DNA from: CBFDBT01 sp965603115
Lineage (GTDB): Bacteria > Pseudomonadota > Alphaproteobacteria > Sphingomonadales > Kordiimonadaceae
Direction: 5' to 3'
Assembly: GCA_965603115.1 (NCBI GenBank)
Contig: CBFDBT010000117.1
Location: 1-8,377, forward strand
DNA: 8,377 nucleotides
The notes under the pieces were generated by a model. That model did not search any database. It had not been told where the DNA came from and saw only the letters and a program-made list of their open reading frames with translations. This document shows positions 1 through 5,144 of this stretch, piece by piece (within the stretch, counting starts at the first letter, position 1; each line of letters begins with the position of its first letter). Position numbers and translations under genes: made by a program.

Positions 1-102
1 TAAAACTGGAGAAAGCTCTGCCGTTGCATATTTAATCGCAATGAAGCTTAGCCCCCATATCATATTGATTAAAAGAAGGAATAGCAGATGATGAAAGCGC
101 AT
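1..102 (-). CDS. EamA/DMT-family transporter, N-terminal fragment
   Basis: This is the first 34 codons of a gene that continues past the left edge. The visible peptide begins MRFHHLLFLLLINMIWGLSF and continues IAIKYATAELSPVL. A short basic N-terminus, then a hydrophobic helix with an N-x-IWGLSF-x-AIK pattern and a following L-S-P, is typical of the first transmembrane helix of EamA (drug/metabolite transporter superfamily) inner-membrane permeases, which usually have ten helices. Its ATG shares one base with the TAA stop of the upstream TerB-DnaJ gene (TAATG), which suggests co-transcription and translational coupling. The substrate cannot be inferred. The call rests on 34 residues, but the motif is distinctive. 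Confidence 0.72.
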   Translation of the reverse strand, partial: MRFHHLLFLLLINMIWGLSFIAIKYATAELSPVL

Positions 103-830
103 TATTTAAGCCCTCTGTCTGCTGCAACGCGGTCATAAGCGGCATTTATCTGTGCCAAACGCTCAGTTGCCACTGAAATAAATTCATGCGGCACCCCTTC
201 AGCCATCAATTTGTCGGGATGGTTTTCGACAACAAGCTTTCGATAATGCTTTTTCAAAGTCGCATCATCTACCTTTGGGTCAATACCCAGAATAGTATAA
301 GGACTATCCATGTCAGGACCAACATGGCGAGCAGCCAGACTTTCAAACTCAAGCTCGGAAAACCCAAAAATGCCTGCAACAACTTCTAAAAACTCAAGTT
401 CAGCAGGGTGTACTTCACCATCAGCTTTGGCAATAAAGAAGAGGCCTTCAAGCAAGTCCTCAAGCACTCTTGGACTATCTATCAAGAGATTGCCGATTTG
501 TTTGGCGTAGGCCTCAAAACCTGCCGTTGACTTGCGTGCAAGGTCGAAAATGCGACCAACATTTTTCATTTCCGATGGCGGTACCTTAAATACCTGCTTA
601 AAGGCATCAACCTCTTCGCGGGTTACTGTGCCATCTGCCTTAGCCATTTTGGCGGCTAGAGCGATCACACCAATGGTAAAAGTAATATGTCGGGTGGCTT
701 CAGCACTTGGCAACGCACGGTCAACGCCTGCGTCAACTGCTGCGCCAACGCTGACACCGATTAAGGCTCCAAGCGGACCGCCAAGGGCCATGCCAGCTGC
801 ACCGCCAATTATTTTACCCCATATAGACAT
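102..830 (-). CDS. TerB-DnaJ domain protein (DjlA-like co-chaperone)
   Basis: The 242-aa protein has three parts. Residues 5-36 are a Gly/Ala-rich hydrophobic segment with glycine-zipper character, probably membrane-associated. Residues about 50-170 form an all-helical TerB-like domain with two acidic KADG repeats (64-67 and 135-138), the pattern of metal-binding TerB/DjlA modules. Residues about 177-242 are a C-terminal J domain with PYTILGI, the helix II sequence KKHYRKLV and the HPD tripeptide at 204-206, which stimulates the Hsp70 (DnaK) ATPase. The order TerB then J matches DjlA-type membrane co-chaperones, but the N-terminal segment is not a classical DjlA anchor. The start is supported by AGGAAA ten bases upstream. 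The gene precedes and overlaps an EamA-type transporter gene. The client is unknown. Confidence 0.85.
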   Translation of the reverse strand: MSIWGKIIGGAAGMALGGPLGALIGVSVGAAVDAGVDRALPSAEATRHITFTIGVIALAAKMAKADGTVTREEVDAFKQVFKVPPSEMKNVGRIFDLARKSTAGFEAYAKQIGNLLIDSPRVLEDLLEGLFFIAKADGEVHPAELEFLEVVAGIFGFSELEFESLAARHVGPDMDSPYTILGIDPKVDDATLKKHYRKLVVENHPDKLMAEGVPHEFISVATERLAQINAAYDRVAADRGLK

Positions 831-952
831 TTAAAACAGATTTCCTGTAAATTAAAAAATATTTCATAAAAGAGATTTAGCACAGCTCCTTGCCTATCAC
901 ACTCAAAAATAACGTTTTTTTTAAAAGCTACTCAAATATGTCCTTTCTTTGT

Positions 953-981
953 TTGTATCTGAGGCAAAAACTCTTTATATG
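953..981 (+). promoter_or_regulatory. Candidate promoter for the KAS III pair
   Basis: TTGTAT (953-958) and TATATG (976-981) are separated by 17 bases, a sigma70-like arrangement with mediocre matches to both hexamers. It would place the transcription start just before the dyad at 1000-1024. The rest of the 831-1071 gap is AT-rich, with no small ORF that I would support. The promoter is inferred from spacing only. Confidence 0.25.
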
Positions 982-999
982 TCGGCAGTTCAATATGTC

Positions 1000-1024
1000 A
1001 TATAACATAGTAATAATGTTATAT
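1000..1024. promoter_or_regulatory. Operator-like dyad upstream of the KAS III genes
   Basis: ATATAACAT (1000-1008) and ATGTTATAT (1016-1024) are perfect 9-bp inverted arms separated by 7 bases. The site lies 48 bases before the first KAS III start codon and just downstream of the best promoter candidate, where a repressor would act. No T-tract follows, and the AT-only character makes a terminator unlikely. The binding protein is unknown; a TetR- or GntR-type lipid regulator is only a guess. Confidence 0.5.
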
Positions 1025-1057
1025 TTCAAGAAAGCTTGACCAGTGATGCTCTGAGTC

Positions 1058-1067
1058 AGGAAAGGGG
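1058..1067 (+). promoter_or_regulatory. Shine-Dalgarno site that sets the first KAS III start
   Basis: AGGAAAGGGG lies four bases before the ATG at 1072. An upstream in-frame TTG at 1036 could extend the ORF by 12 codons, but this ribosome site, the alignment with the second paralogue (both begin MT-x3-ISGTG-LY), and the equal 376-aa length all favour 1072. The leader also resembles the one before the second gene: TGATGCTCT occurs at 1044-1052 and again at 2211-2219, and both genes have TTACATGACT across the start. Confidence 0.75.
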
Positions 1068-1071
1068 TTAC

Positions 1072-2202
1072 ATGACTGATATAGTTATTTCAGGTACTGG
1101 GCTATATGCTCCAGAAGACAAAATCAGCAATGATGAGCTAGTTGAATCTTTTAATAAATTTGTTGACCAATTTAATCAAGAAAATGCTGCCGATATTGAA
1201 GCTGGTAAGGTTGAAGCTAAAGCCTATTCAAGTGCTGAGTTTATTGAAAAAGCTTCGGGCATTAAAAACCGCCACGTGATCGATAAGGTCGGCACTTTAG
1301 ACACCAGCCGCATGCAAAGTGAAATAAAAGACTCTGCCCTTGGTGATGATGAAACCCCATGCCTGCAAGCAGACTGGTCGATCAAAGCTGCTAATCAAGC
1401 TCTCAAGGCCGCCGGAAAAACAGGTGCAGATGTTGATTATGTTGTCTCTGGCGCGGCTCTTCAACAACGCTATTTTCCAGCTATCTCTATAGAAGTGCAA
1501 AAGCACCTTGGCGCTAAAGGGTATGCCATGGACCTTATTATGGCCTGCTCGTCGGCAACCTTCGCGCTCATTTCAGCCTATGATGCTATTCTCTCCGGGC
1601 GCTCAAAATGTGCTCTTGTGGTAAATCCTGAAATCTTTAGTACTTTAGTGAATTACCAAGACCGTGACAGTCATTTTATTTTTGGGGATGTTTGTACTGC
1701 TCTTGTCATTGAAAGCGCTGATACCTGTACAGCCAAAGACAGTTGGAAAATCATAAACACCAAAGCAGCAACTGAATTTTCAAGCAATATCCGCTCAGAA
1801 TACGGCCCCTTCACCCGATTGATTGAAGATGCCATGTTTCGTCCCGACATGTTTTTTGTTCAGCAGGGCCGCAAGGTCTTTAAAGAGCTACTGCCGCTGG
1901 TAACCAGTTTTATTGAAGAACAACTAGGTGAATGCAGCATGGGCGTTGAAGACCTCTCTCGTATGTGGCTGCATCAAGCGAATATCAATATGAATATGTA
2001 TGCCGCCAAGAAGTTGCTTGGCAGATTACCGGAGCCCCATGAGGCGCCAGTGGTGCTTGATGAATATGCCAACACAGCAGGTGCTGGCTCAATCGTAGCC
2101 TTCCACTTGCACCGCGATGATTTAAAGTCTGGCGACAAGGGCCTCATTTGCTCTTTTGGTGCTGGATATTCCATAGGCGGCCTCGTCGTTGAAAAAACAT
2201 AA
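1072..2202 (+). CDS. 3-oxoacyl-ACP synthase III (FabH-like), first paralogue
   Basis: This 376-aa protein has a thiolase fold and belongs to the KAS III group, which condenses an acyl-CoA primer with malonyl-ACP to start or re-enter fatty acid synthesis in the cytosol. The triad is complete: Cys159 in MACSSATF, His301 in WLHQANINMN and Asn334 in EYANTAGAG, matching E. coli FabH Cys112/His244/Asn274. The C-terminal SFGAGYSIGG is the usual glycine-rich closing loop. It is longer than classical FabH (about 317-330 aa). The opening ISGTGLY-x-PE and the FIEKASGIK segment recall P. aeruginosa PA3286, which loads octanoyl-CoA to make beta-ketodecanoyl-ACP. That substrate is an inference from recalled similarity. 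It is followed after 40 bases by a paralogue of identical length. Use of the upstream TTG at 1036 would give 388 aa, but is disfavoured. Confidence 0.88.
   Translation: MTDIVISGTGLYAPEDKISNDELVESFNKFVDQFNQENAADIEAGKVEAKAYSSAEFIEKASGIKNRHVIDKVGTLDTSRMQSEIKDSALGDDETPCLQADWSIKAANQALKAAGKTGADVDYVVSGAALQQRYFPAISIEVQKHLGAKGYAMDLIMACSSATFALISAYDAILSGRSKCALVVNPEIFSTLVNYQDRDSHFIFGDVCTALVIESADTCTAKDSWKIINTKAATEFSSNIRSEYGPFTRLIEDAMFRPDMFFVQQGRKVFKELLPLVTSFIEEQLGECSMGVEDLSRMWLHQANINMNMYAAKKLLGRLPEPHEAPVVLDEYANTAGAGSIVAFHLHRDDLKSGDKGLICSFGAGYSIGGLVVEKT
1660..1690 (+). repeat. 31-bp exact repeat shared with the second KAS III gene (copy 1)
   Basis: These 31 bases, encoding DRDSHFIFGD (residues 197-206) plus one base, are identical to 2831-2861 in the neighbouring paralogue, including all synonymous positions. 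The flanks diverge at once. A second exact match of 23 bases links 2149-2171 with 3320-3342. Confidence 0.9.
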
Positions 2203-2242
2203 AACTGCACTGATGCTCTAATCTGATAAAAAAGGTACTTAC

Positions 2243-3373
2243 ATGACTAATCTTGCTATAAGCGGAACTGGACTATACACACCGGAACATGCCATCTCTA
2301 ATGAAGAACTTGTTTCCGTTTATAATGAATGGGCTGAAAAATATAATGCCGAACATGCCAGCGAAATTAAAGCCGGCGACCTACAAGAAAAACCGCTATC
2401 CAGTGCTGAATTTATTGAAAGTGTATCAGGCATCAAACAACGCTACCTAATGGATACCAAGGGCCCTCTTGATGTTGACCTTATGCGCCCTGAGCTTTGT
2501 GATCTGGCTGAATCTGAAATTGACGGTCAGCCCGTGATGATCAAAATGATGATGGCTGCAGCGGAAAAAGCCTTAGCTGAAGCAGGCATTGATGGCAGTG
2601 AAATTGATCTGGTGATCTCGGCTTCATCTACATCTGAGCGTATAACACCCGCCATGTCCGCCGAAGTGCTGGACCTTATTGGCGGCACGGGCTTTGCCTT
2701 TGATATGGCATCAGCCTGCTCGTCAGCAACCTTTGGCATTTCAACAGCTAGCGACGCGATCCTATCTGGTATGGCTAACAAAGCGCTTGTGCTCACATGT
2801 GAGTATCTTTCTCCTTTCATGAGCTACACTGACCGTGACAGTCATTTTATTTTTGGGGATGCTTGTGTTGCAATGGTGATTGAAAAGGCTGAAGACTGCA
2901 AATCCGAGCACGCCTTTAAAATACTATCCCGTAAAAACTTCTCTAAATATTCAACCAATATTTCGGCACACTTTGGTAGCCGCATCATGCTGGAGCGAGA
3001 CAAAATTGACGACCCCCGCTTTCGATTTCTGCAAAATGGCCGCACTGTCTTTAAAGAACTTGTGCCAATGGTCGTCCAACTCGTTCAAGACCATATTGCA
3101 AGCGAAGGCGTAGATATTACTGAAGTTAAACGCATGTGGCTGCATCAAGCCAACATCAACATGAACCAGTTTGCAGCACGCAAGCTGCTTGGCCGTGACG
3201 CAACACAGCTGGAGGCCCCAATAGTTCTTGATGAATATGCCAATACAGCGGGCGCTGGCTGCATCATTGCTTTTGATAAATATAAAAAAGATCTTAAAAG
3301 CGGCGACAAGGGCGTTATCTGCTCTTTTGGTGCTGGATATTCTATCGGCAGCATTTTGGTTGAAAAAATGTAG
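2243..3373 (+). CDS. 3-oxoacyl-ACP synthase III (FabH-like), second paralogue
   Basis: This 376-aa paralogue of the preceding gene aligns with it end to end without gaps. By hand count 182 of 376 residues are identical (about 48%), rising to 55 of 76 over residues 301-376. The triad is intact: Cys159 in SACSSATF, His301 in WLHQANINMN and Asn334 in EYANTAGAG. The two proteins differ most at residues 91-100 and 281-290 and around 231-260, and these differences could alter substrate choice. The gene begins 40 bases after its partner, so co-transcription is likely. Its leader resembles the partner's (TGATGCTCT at 2211-2219 and TTACATGACT across the start), but the ribosome site is weaker (AAAAAAGG). 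It probably catalyses acyl-CoA plus malonyl-ACP condensation. The chain length used, and whether it dimerises with itself or with its partner, are unknown. Confidence 0.87.
   Translation: MTNLAISGTGLYTPEHAISNEELVSVYNEWAEKYNAEHASEIKAGDLQEKPLSSAEFIESVSGIKQRYLMDTKGPLDVDLMRPELCDLAESEIDGQPVMIKMMMAAAEKALAEAGIDGSEIDLVISASSTSERITPAMSAEVLDLIGGTGFAFDMASACSSATFGISTASDAILSGMANKALVLTCEYLSPFMSYTDRDSHFIFGDACVAMVIEKAEDCKSEHAFKILSRKNFSKYSTNISAHFGSRIMLERDKIDDPRFRFLQNGRTVFKELVPMVVQLVQDHIASEGVDITEVKRMWLHQANINMNQFAARKLLGRDATQLEAPIVLDEYANTAGAGCIIAFDKYKKDLKSGDKGVICSFGAGYSIGSILVEKM
2831..2861 (+). repeat. 31-bp exact repeat shared with the first KAS III gene (copy 2)
   Basis: This is the second copy of the perfect match with 1660-1690, at the same codons (197-206 plus one base). 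Other synonymous sites in the pair differ freely, so a stretch this long with no silent change may be a gene-conversion tract or may reflect a nucleotide-level constraint. Confidence 0.9.
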
Positions 3374-3382
3374 GAACACTTC

Positions 3383-3414
3383 TTAGCTAAAATTTGCCAT
3401 TAAGCTAATTAGCT
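3383..3414. promoter_or_regulatory. Palindrome cluster between KAS III and MAPEG genes
   Basis: TTAGCTAA (3383-3390) and AGCTAATTAGCT (3403-3414) are perfect palindromes sharing the AGCTAA core, 12 bases apart. GCTAA at 3386-3390 could also pair with TTAGC at 3409-3413. There is no GC-rich stem or T-tract, so this is not a convincing terminator. It could be an operator for the MAPEG gene, or chance in AT-rich DNA. Confidence 0.3.
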
Positions 3415-3422
3415 GCCATCAT

Positions 3423-3444
3423 CCCCTTACTTTAAATTTAGGGG
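3423..3444 (+). promoter_or_regulatory. Small hairpin overlapping the MAPEG ribosome site
   Basis: CCCCT (3423-3427) can pair with AGGGG (3440-3444) across a 12-base loop. The right arm is the Shine-Dalgarno sequence AGGGGAG of the gene starting at 3454, so folding would hide it. The five-pair stem is short and the effect is speculative. Confidence 0.3.
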
Positions 3445-3453
3445 AGAACTAAA

Positions 3454-3840
3454 ATGACTATCGAACTCACTATGCTGCTTTACAGCACAATCCTTGCATT
3501 TGTATTGGTACTGATACCTGCATCTAAGGCCATCTTGGATAATGGTGCTATGACACAGGCAGGGCCGCGGGATGATTTGCCTGAGCCAGGCGTATTTAGA
3601 AAGCGCGCTAACCGCCTTGTAGCAAATATGTATGAAAATCTTTTGCTGTTCGCGATTGTGGTGTTTATCGCATTTGCGGCTGGTATCAGCAATGAAACAA
3701 CTGTACTTGGCGCTCAGATATTCTTTTACGCCCGTGTAGCACACGCTGTGATCTATTTGGCAGGTTGGCCAATGGTCCGCCCACTCTTTTGGGCTGCTGG
3801 CGTTGTAGGTATAATCATGATCGCTTGCGAATTGCTCTAA
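3454..3840 (+). CDS. MAPEG-family integral membrane protein
   Basis: The 128-aa protein has four hydrophobic segments, at about residues 5-25, 62-79, 83-103 and 109-127, matching the four-helix MAPEG fold and its usual bacterial length. Diagnostic features are AGPRDD (36-41) between helices 1 and 2, RLVANMYENLLLF (54-66) leading into helix 2 with the conserved Arg/Asn/Glu-Asn pattern, and YARVAHAVIYLAGWPMVR (92-109) in helix 3. MAPEG proteins include glutathione-dependent transferases and peroxidases of the membrane. The catalytic activity of this short bacterial type is generally unknown. The start is set by AGGGGAG seven bases upstream. It lies 80 bases after the KAS III pair on the same strand, so a joint lipid-related transcript is possible but not shown. 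The hairpin at 3855-3885 follows it. Confidence 0.85.
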   Translation: MTIELTMLLYSTILAFVLVLIPASKAILDNGAMTQAGPRDDLPEPGVFRKRANRLVANMYENLLLFAIVVFIAFAAGISNETTVLGAQIFFYARVAHAVIYLAGWPMVRPLFWAAGVVGIIMIACELL

Positions 3841-3854
3841 ACATCTATGACTTT

Positions 3855-3885
3855 CATCATACGCTGGCACTTCCAGCGTATGATG
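3855..3885. terminator. Strong hairpin between convergent genes
   Basis: CATCATACGCTGG (3855-3867) and CCAGCGTATGATG (3873-3885) form a perfect 13-bp stem with a 5-base loop, 14 bases after the MAPEG stop and 16 bases before the end of the convergent lipoprotein gene. Neither strand has a T-tract after the stem, so it may work as a bidirectional transcript-end or RNA-stabilising structure rather than a textbook intrinsic terminator. Confidence 0.65.
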
Positions 3886-3901
3886 TAACGGATAACCCGC
3901 T

Positions 3902-4369
3902 TTAGTTATAGGCTGCTATACATTCAATCTCGACGCGGGAATCTAGCGCCAGACCATTTGCTCCCAGAGCACTTCTGGCTGGTAATTTATCACCAAAATA
4001 AGTGACATAAACATCATTCATCATTTGCCACTCAGATATATCAGCCATAAAGACTGTGCATTTGATAACGTCTGAACGAGTAAGGCCGTGCTTGATCAAA
4101 CTCGCATCAATATTCTGCATTGTCTGACGTGTTTCTGCTGTAATACCACCTTCAACCAGCCTACCTGTTGCAGGATCAATTCCAATTGCACCGGAGAGAT
4201 AGAGTGTATTGTCAAAGCGCACAGCTTCAGAAAAAGGCAGACTGGGTGCAGCTGGTGTACGGTCTAATGAACGATAATAGCCATCACTGTGATCACTATC
4301 AATATCAATCGAACAGGCAGAAAGTCCTGTCGCCAGAGCTACGGTTAGAGTTGTTTTAAATATATTCAT
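3902..4369 (-). CDS. RidA-family (YjgF/YER057c/UK114) lipoprotein
   Basis: The 155-aa protein begins with a lipoprotein signal: Lys5, a hydrophobic core (about 6-17) and the lipobox LSAC with Cys19. The residue after Cys is Ser, not Asp, which by the E. coli Lol rule favours the outer membrane. Residues about 44-155 form a RidA domain (FDNTLYLSGAIGIDPATG, then a Gly-Ile-x-AET segment, and PARSALG near the end). Arg132 and Glu147 have the same 15-residue spacing as E. coli RidA Arg105 and Glu120, the residues that bind and hydrolyse imine/enamine intermediates, so the site may be active. RidA is normally cytosolic, so a lipid-anchored, exported version is unusual. The ribosome site GAGGA lies four bases before ATG. 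It is divergent from the ABM-domain gene. The exported substrate is unknown. Confidence 0.85.
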   Translation of the reverse strand: MNIFKTTLTVALATGLSACSIDIDSDHSDGYYRSLDRTPAAPSLPFSEAVRFDNTLYLSGAIGIDPATGRLVEGGITAETRQTMQNIDASLIKHGLTRSDVIKCTVFMADISEWQMMNDVYVTYFGDKLPARSALGANGLALDSRVEIECIAAYN

Positions 4370-4392
4370 TTTATCCTCGCTTTATTTTTTTA

Positions 4393-4442
4393 TGGGTTCA
4401 TGACCCAACTATGACTATACATAGTTTCCACTTTATATAAAG
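4393..4442. promoter_or_regulatory. Divergent promoter region with three dyads
   Basis: The 81 bases between the lipoprotein (minus) and ABM gene (plus) contain TGGGT-N5-ACCCA (4393-4407), AACTATG-N6-CATAGTT (4407-4426) and the perfect palindrome CTTTATATAAAG (4431-4442). The N6 spacer of the middle dyad reads TATAGT on the minus strand, five of six matches to a -10 box. TTTATA lies 16 bases upstream of it (4436-4441 on the minus strand) as a possible -35. TATACA (4416-4421) is a plus-strand -10 candidate. A regulator bound here could control both genes. Which protein binds is unknown. Confidence 0.5.
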
Positions 4443-4450
4443 GATCAATT

Positions 4451-4777
4451 ATGGACACCATTGCCTCAACGCCAACACCTCCCTATGTCGCCGTAATTTT
4501 CACCAACATATATGTAGCGAAACCAAATGATGGCTACGTCCAAACAGCCGATGCAATGGTAGAGCTTGCGGCCAAACAAGATGGCTATCTAGGCCTGGAA
4601 AGCGTGCGCGGCGACGACGGTACAGGTATTACGGTTTCTTACTGGCGCGATGAAGAGGCTATTAAAAAGTGGAAAGCCGTATCCGAGCATCAAACAGCGC
4701 AAAAAGCTGGCAAACAAAAATGGTATAAAGCCTATACCACGCGCATAGCGACCGTTTCTCGCGAATATAGTCTTTAA
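4451..4777 (+). CDS. ABM-domain protein (antibiotic biosynthesis monooxygenase-like)
   Basis: This 108-aa cytosolic protein has a dimeric alpha-beta barrel (ABM, ferredoxin-like) pattern: strand YVAVIFTNIYV (12-22), a helix with ADAMVELAAKQDGYLGLESV (33-52), then ITVSYWRDEEAIKKWKAVSEH (60-80) and a C-terminal strand. The SYW-x-D-E-E-A-x-x-x-W pattern and His80 are characteristic of the YqjZ/HmoA-like branch. Relatives include cofactor-free quinol oxygenases and haem-degrading enzymes, but many have no known substrate, so the reaction is left open. The start is supported by AAGGA six bases upstream. It is divergent from the RidA-like lipoprotein gene and shares its dyad-rich promoter. Both families handle reactive small metabolites, so joint regulation is plausible but inferred. 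Confidence 0.8.
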   Translation: MDTIASTPTPPYVAVIFTNIYVAKPNDGYVQTADAMVELAAKQDGYLGLESVRGDDGTGITVSYWRDEEAIKKWKAVSEHQTAQKAGKQKWYKAYTTRIATVSREYSL

Positions 4778-4875
4778 GTTCATAGCCACGACAGATGGCA
4801 CAGTGGTTGCATAGAATACTCTGAAGAATTTTTGGCAGAATGCTCCAATATTTCATTTCCTGAAACCCAAGCATT

Positions 4876-5139
4876 ATGAAGTCAAAAAGGCCTGCAAAAC
4901 CTGATCTGCACATAAAATTTCGCATTTCCGGCACTATCGCAGAAAAAACTGACGATCGCACCTTTCACTTGGGACCAGAGTTTCAACCAGCGGAAAACTT
5001 TGGCTTCGATATCACTTTTGACAATAGCAATGGTAACATGATTAACCACCCACATGATCGCCTGCCCAGAAGCATTAACCGCGCCTCGAAACTCAACGAT
5101 GAGCTACTGGCAATCCTTTATAAGGAAGAGTGTGAGTAG
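4876..5139 (+). CDS. Uncertain small ORF, hypothetical protein
   Basis: This 87-aa ORF is not recognised. The peptide is hydrophilic, with a basic start (MKSKRPAKPDLHIKF), a central part rich in Phe, Asp and Asn, and a charged tail (LNDELLAILYKEECE). It has no signal peptide, membrane helix or known motif. Codon choice looks like real coding sequence (many C-ending codons, few rare ones), and it ends five bases before the convergent cytidylyltransferase gene, as real genes here do. Against it: no Shine-Dalgarno sequence precedes the ATG, a TGA 15 bases upstream blocks a longer start, and no promoter is obvious in 4778-4875. It could also be the remnant of a longer gene. Confidence 0.45.
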   Translation: MKSKRPAKPDLHIKFRISGTIAEKTDDRTFHLGPEFQPAENFGFDITFDNSNGNMINHPHDRLPRSINRASKLNDELLAILYKEECE

Positions 5140-5144
5140 TTTAA

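Noticed and set aside
1036..1071. N-terminal extension of the first KAS III protein from a TTG at 1036
   Set aside because: The extra 12 residues have no counterpart in the paralogue, overlap the ribosome site for ATG 1072, and would spoil the equal 376-aa length.
2951..3379. 142-aa minus-strand ORF inside the second KAS III gene
   Set aside because: It lies antisense to a clear coding gene with conserved active-site motifs, has no recognisable domain, and reads as a shadow frame.
3427..3870. 147-aa minus-strand ORF opposite the MAPEG gene
   Set aside because: The MAPEG frame has family motifs and a good ribosome site. The opposite frame is Cys/His/Tyr-rich with no domain pattern and runs through the hairpin.
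4662..4961. 99-aa minus-strand ORF across the ABM gene end and the following gap
   Set aside because: It overlaps the conserved C-terminal part of the ABM protein, lacks a ribosome site and resembles no family.
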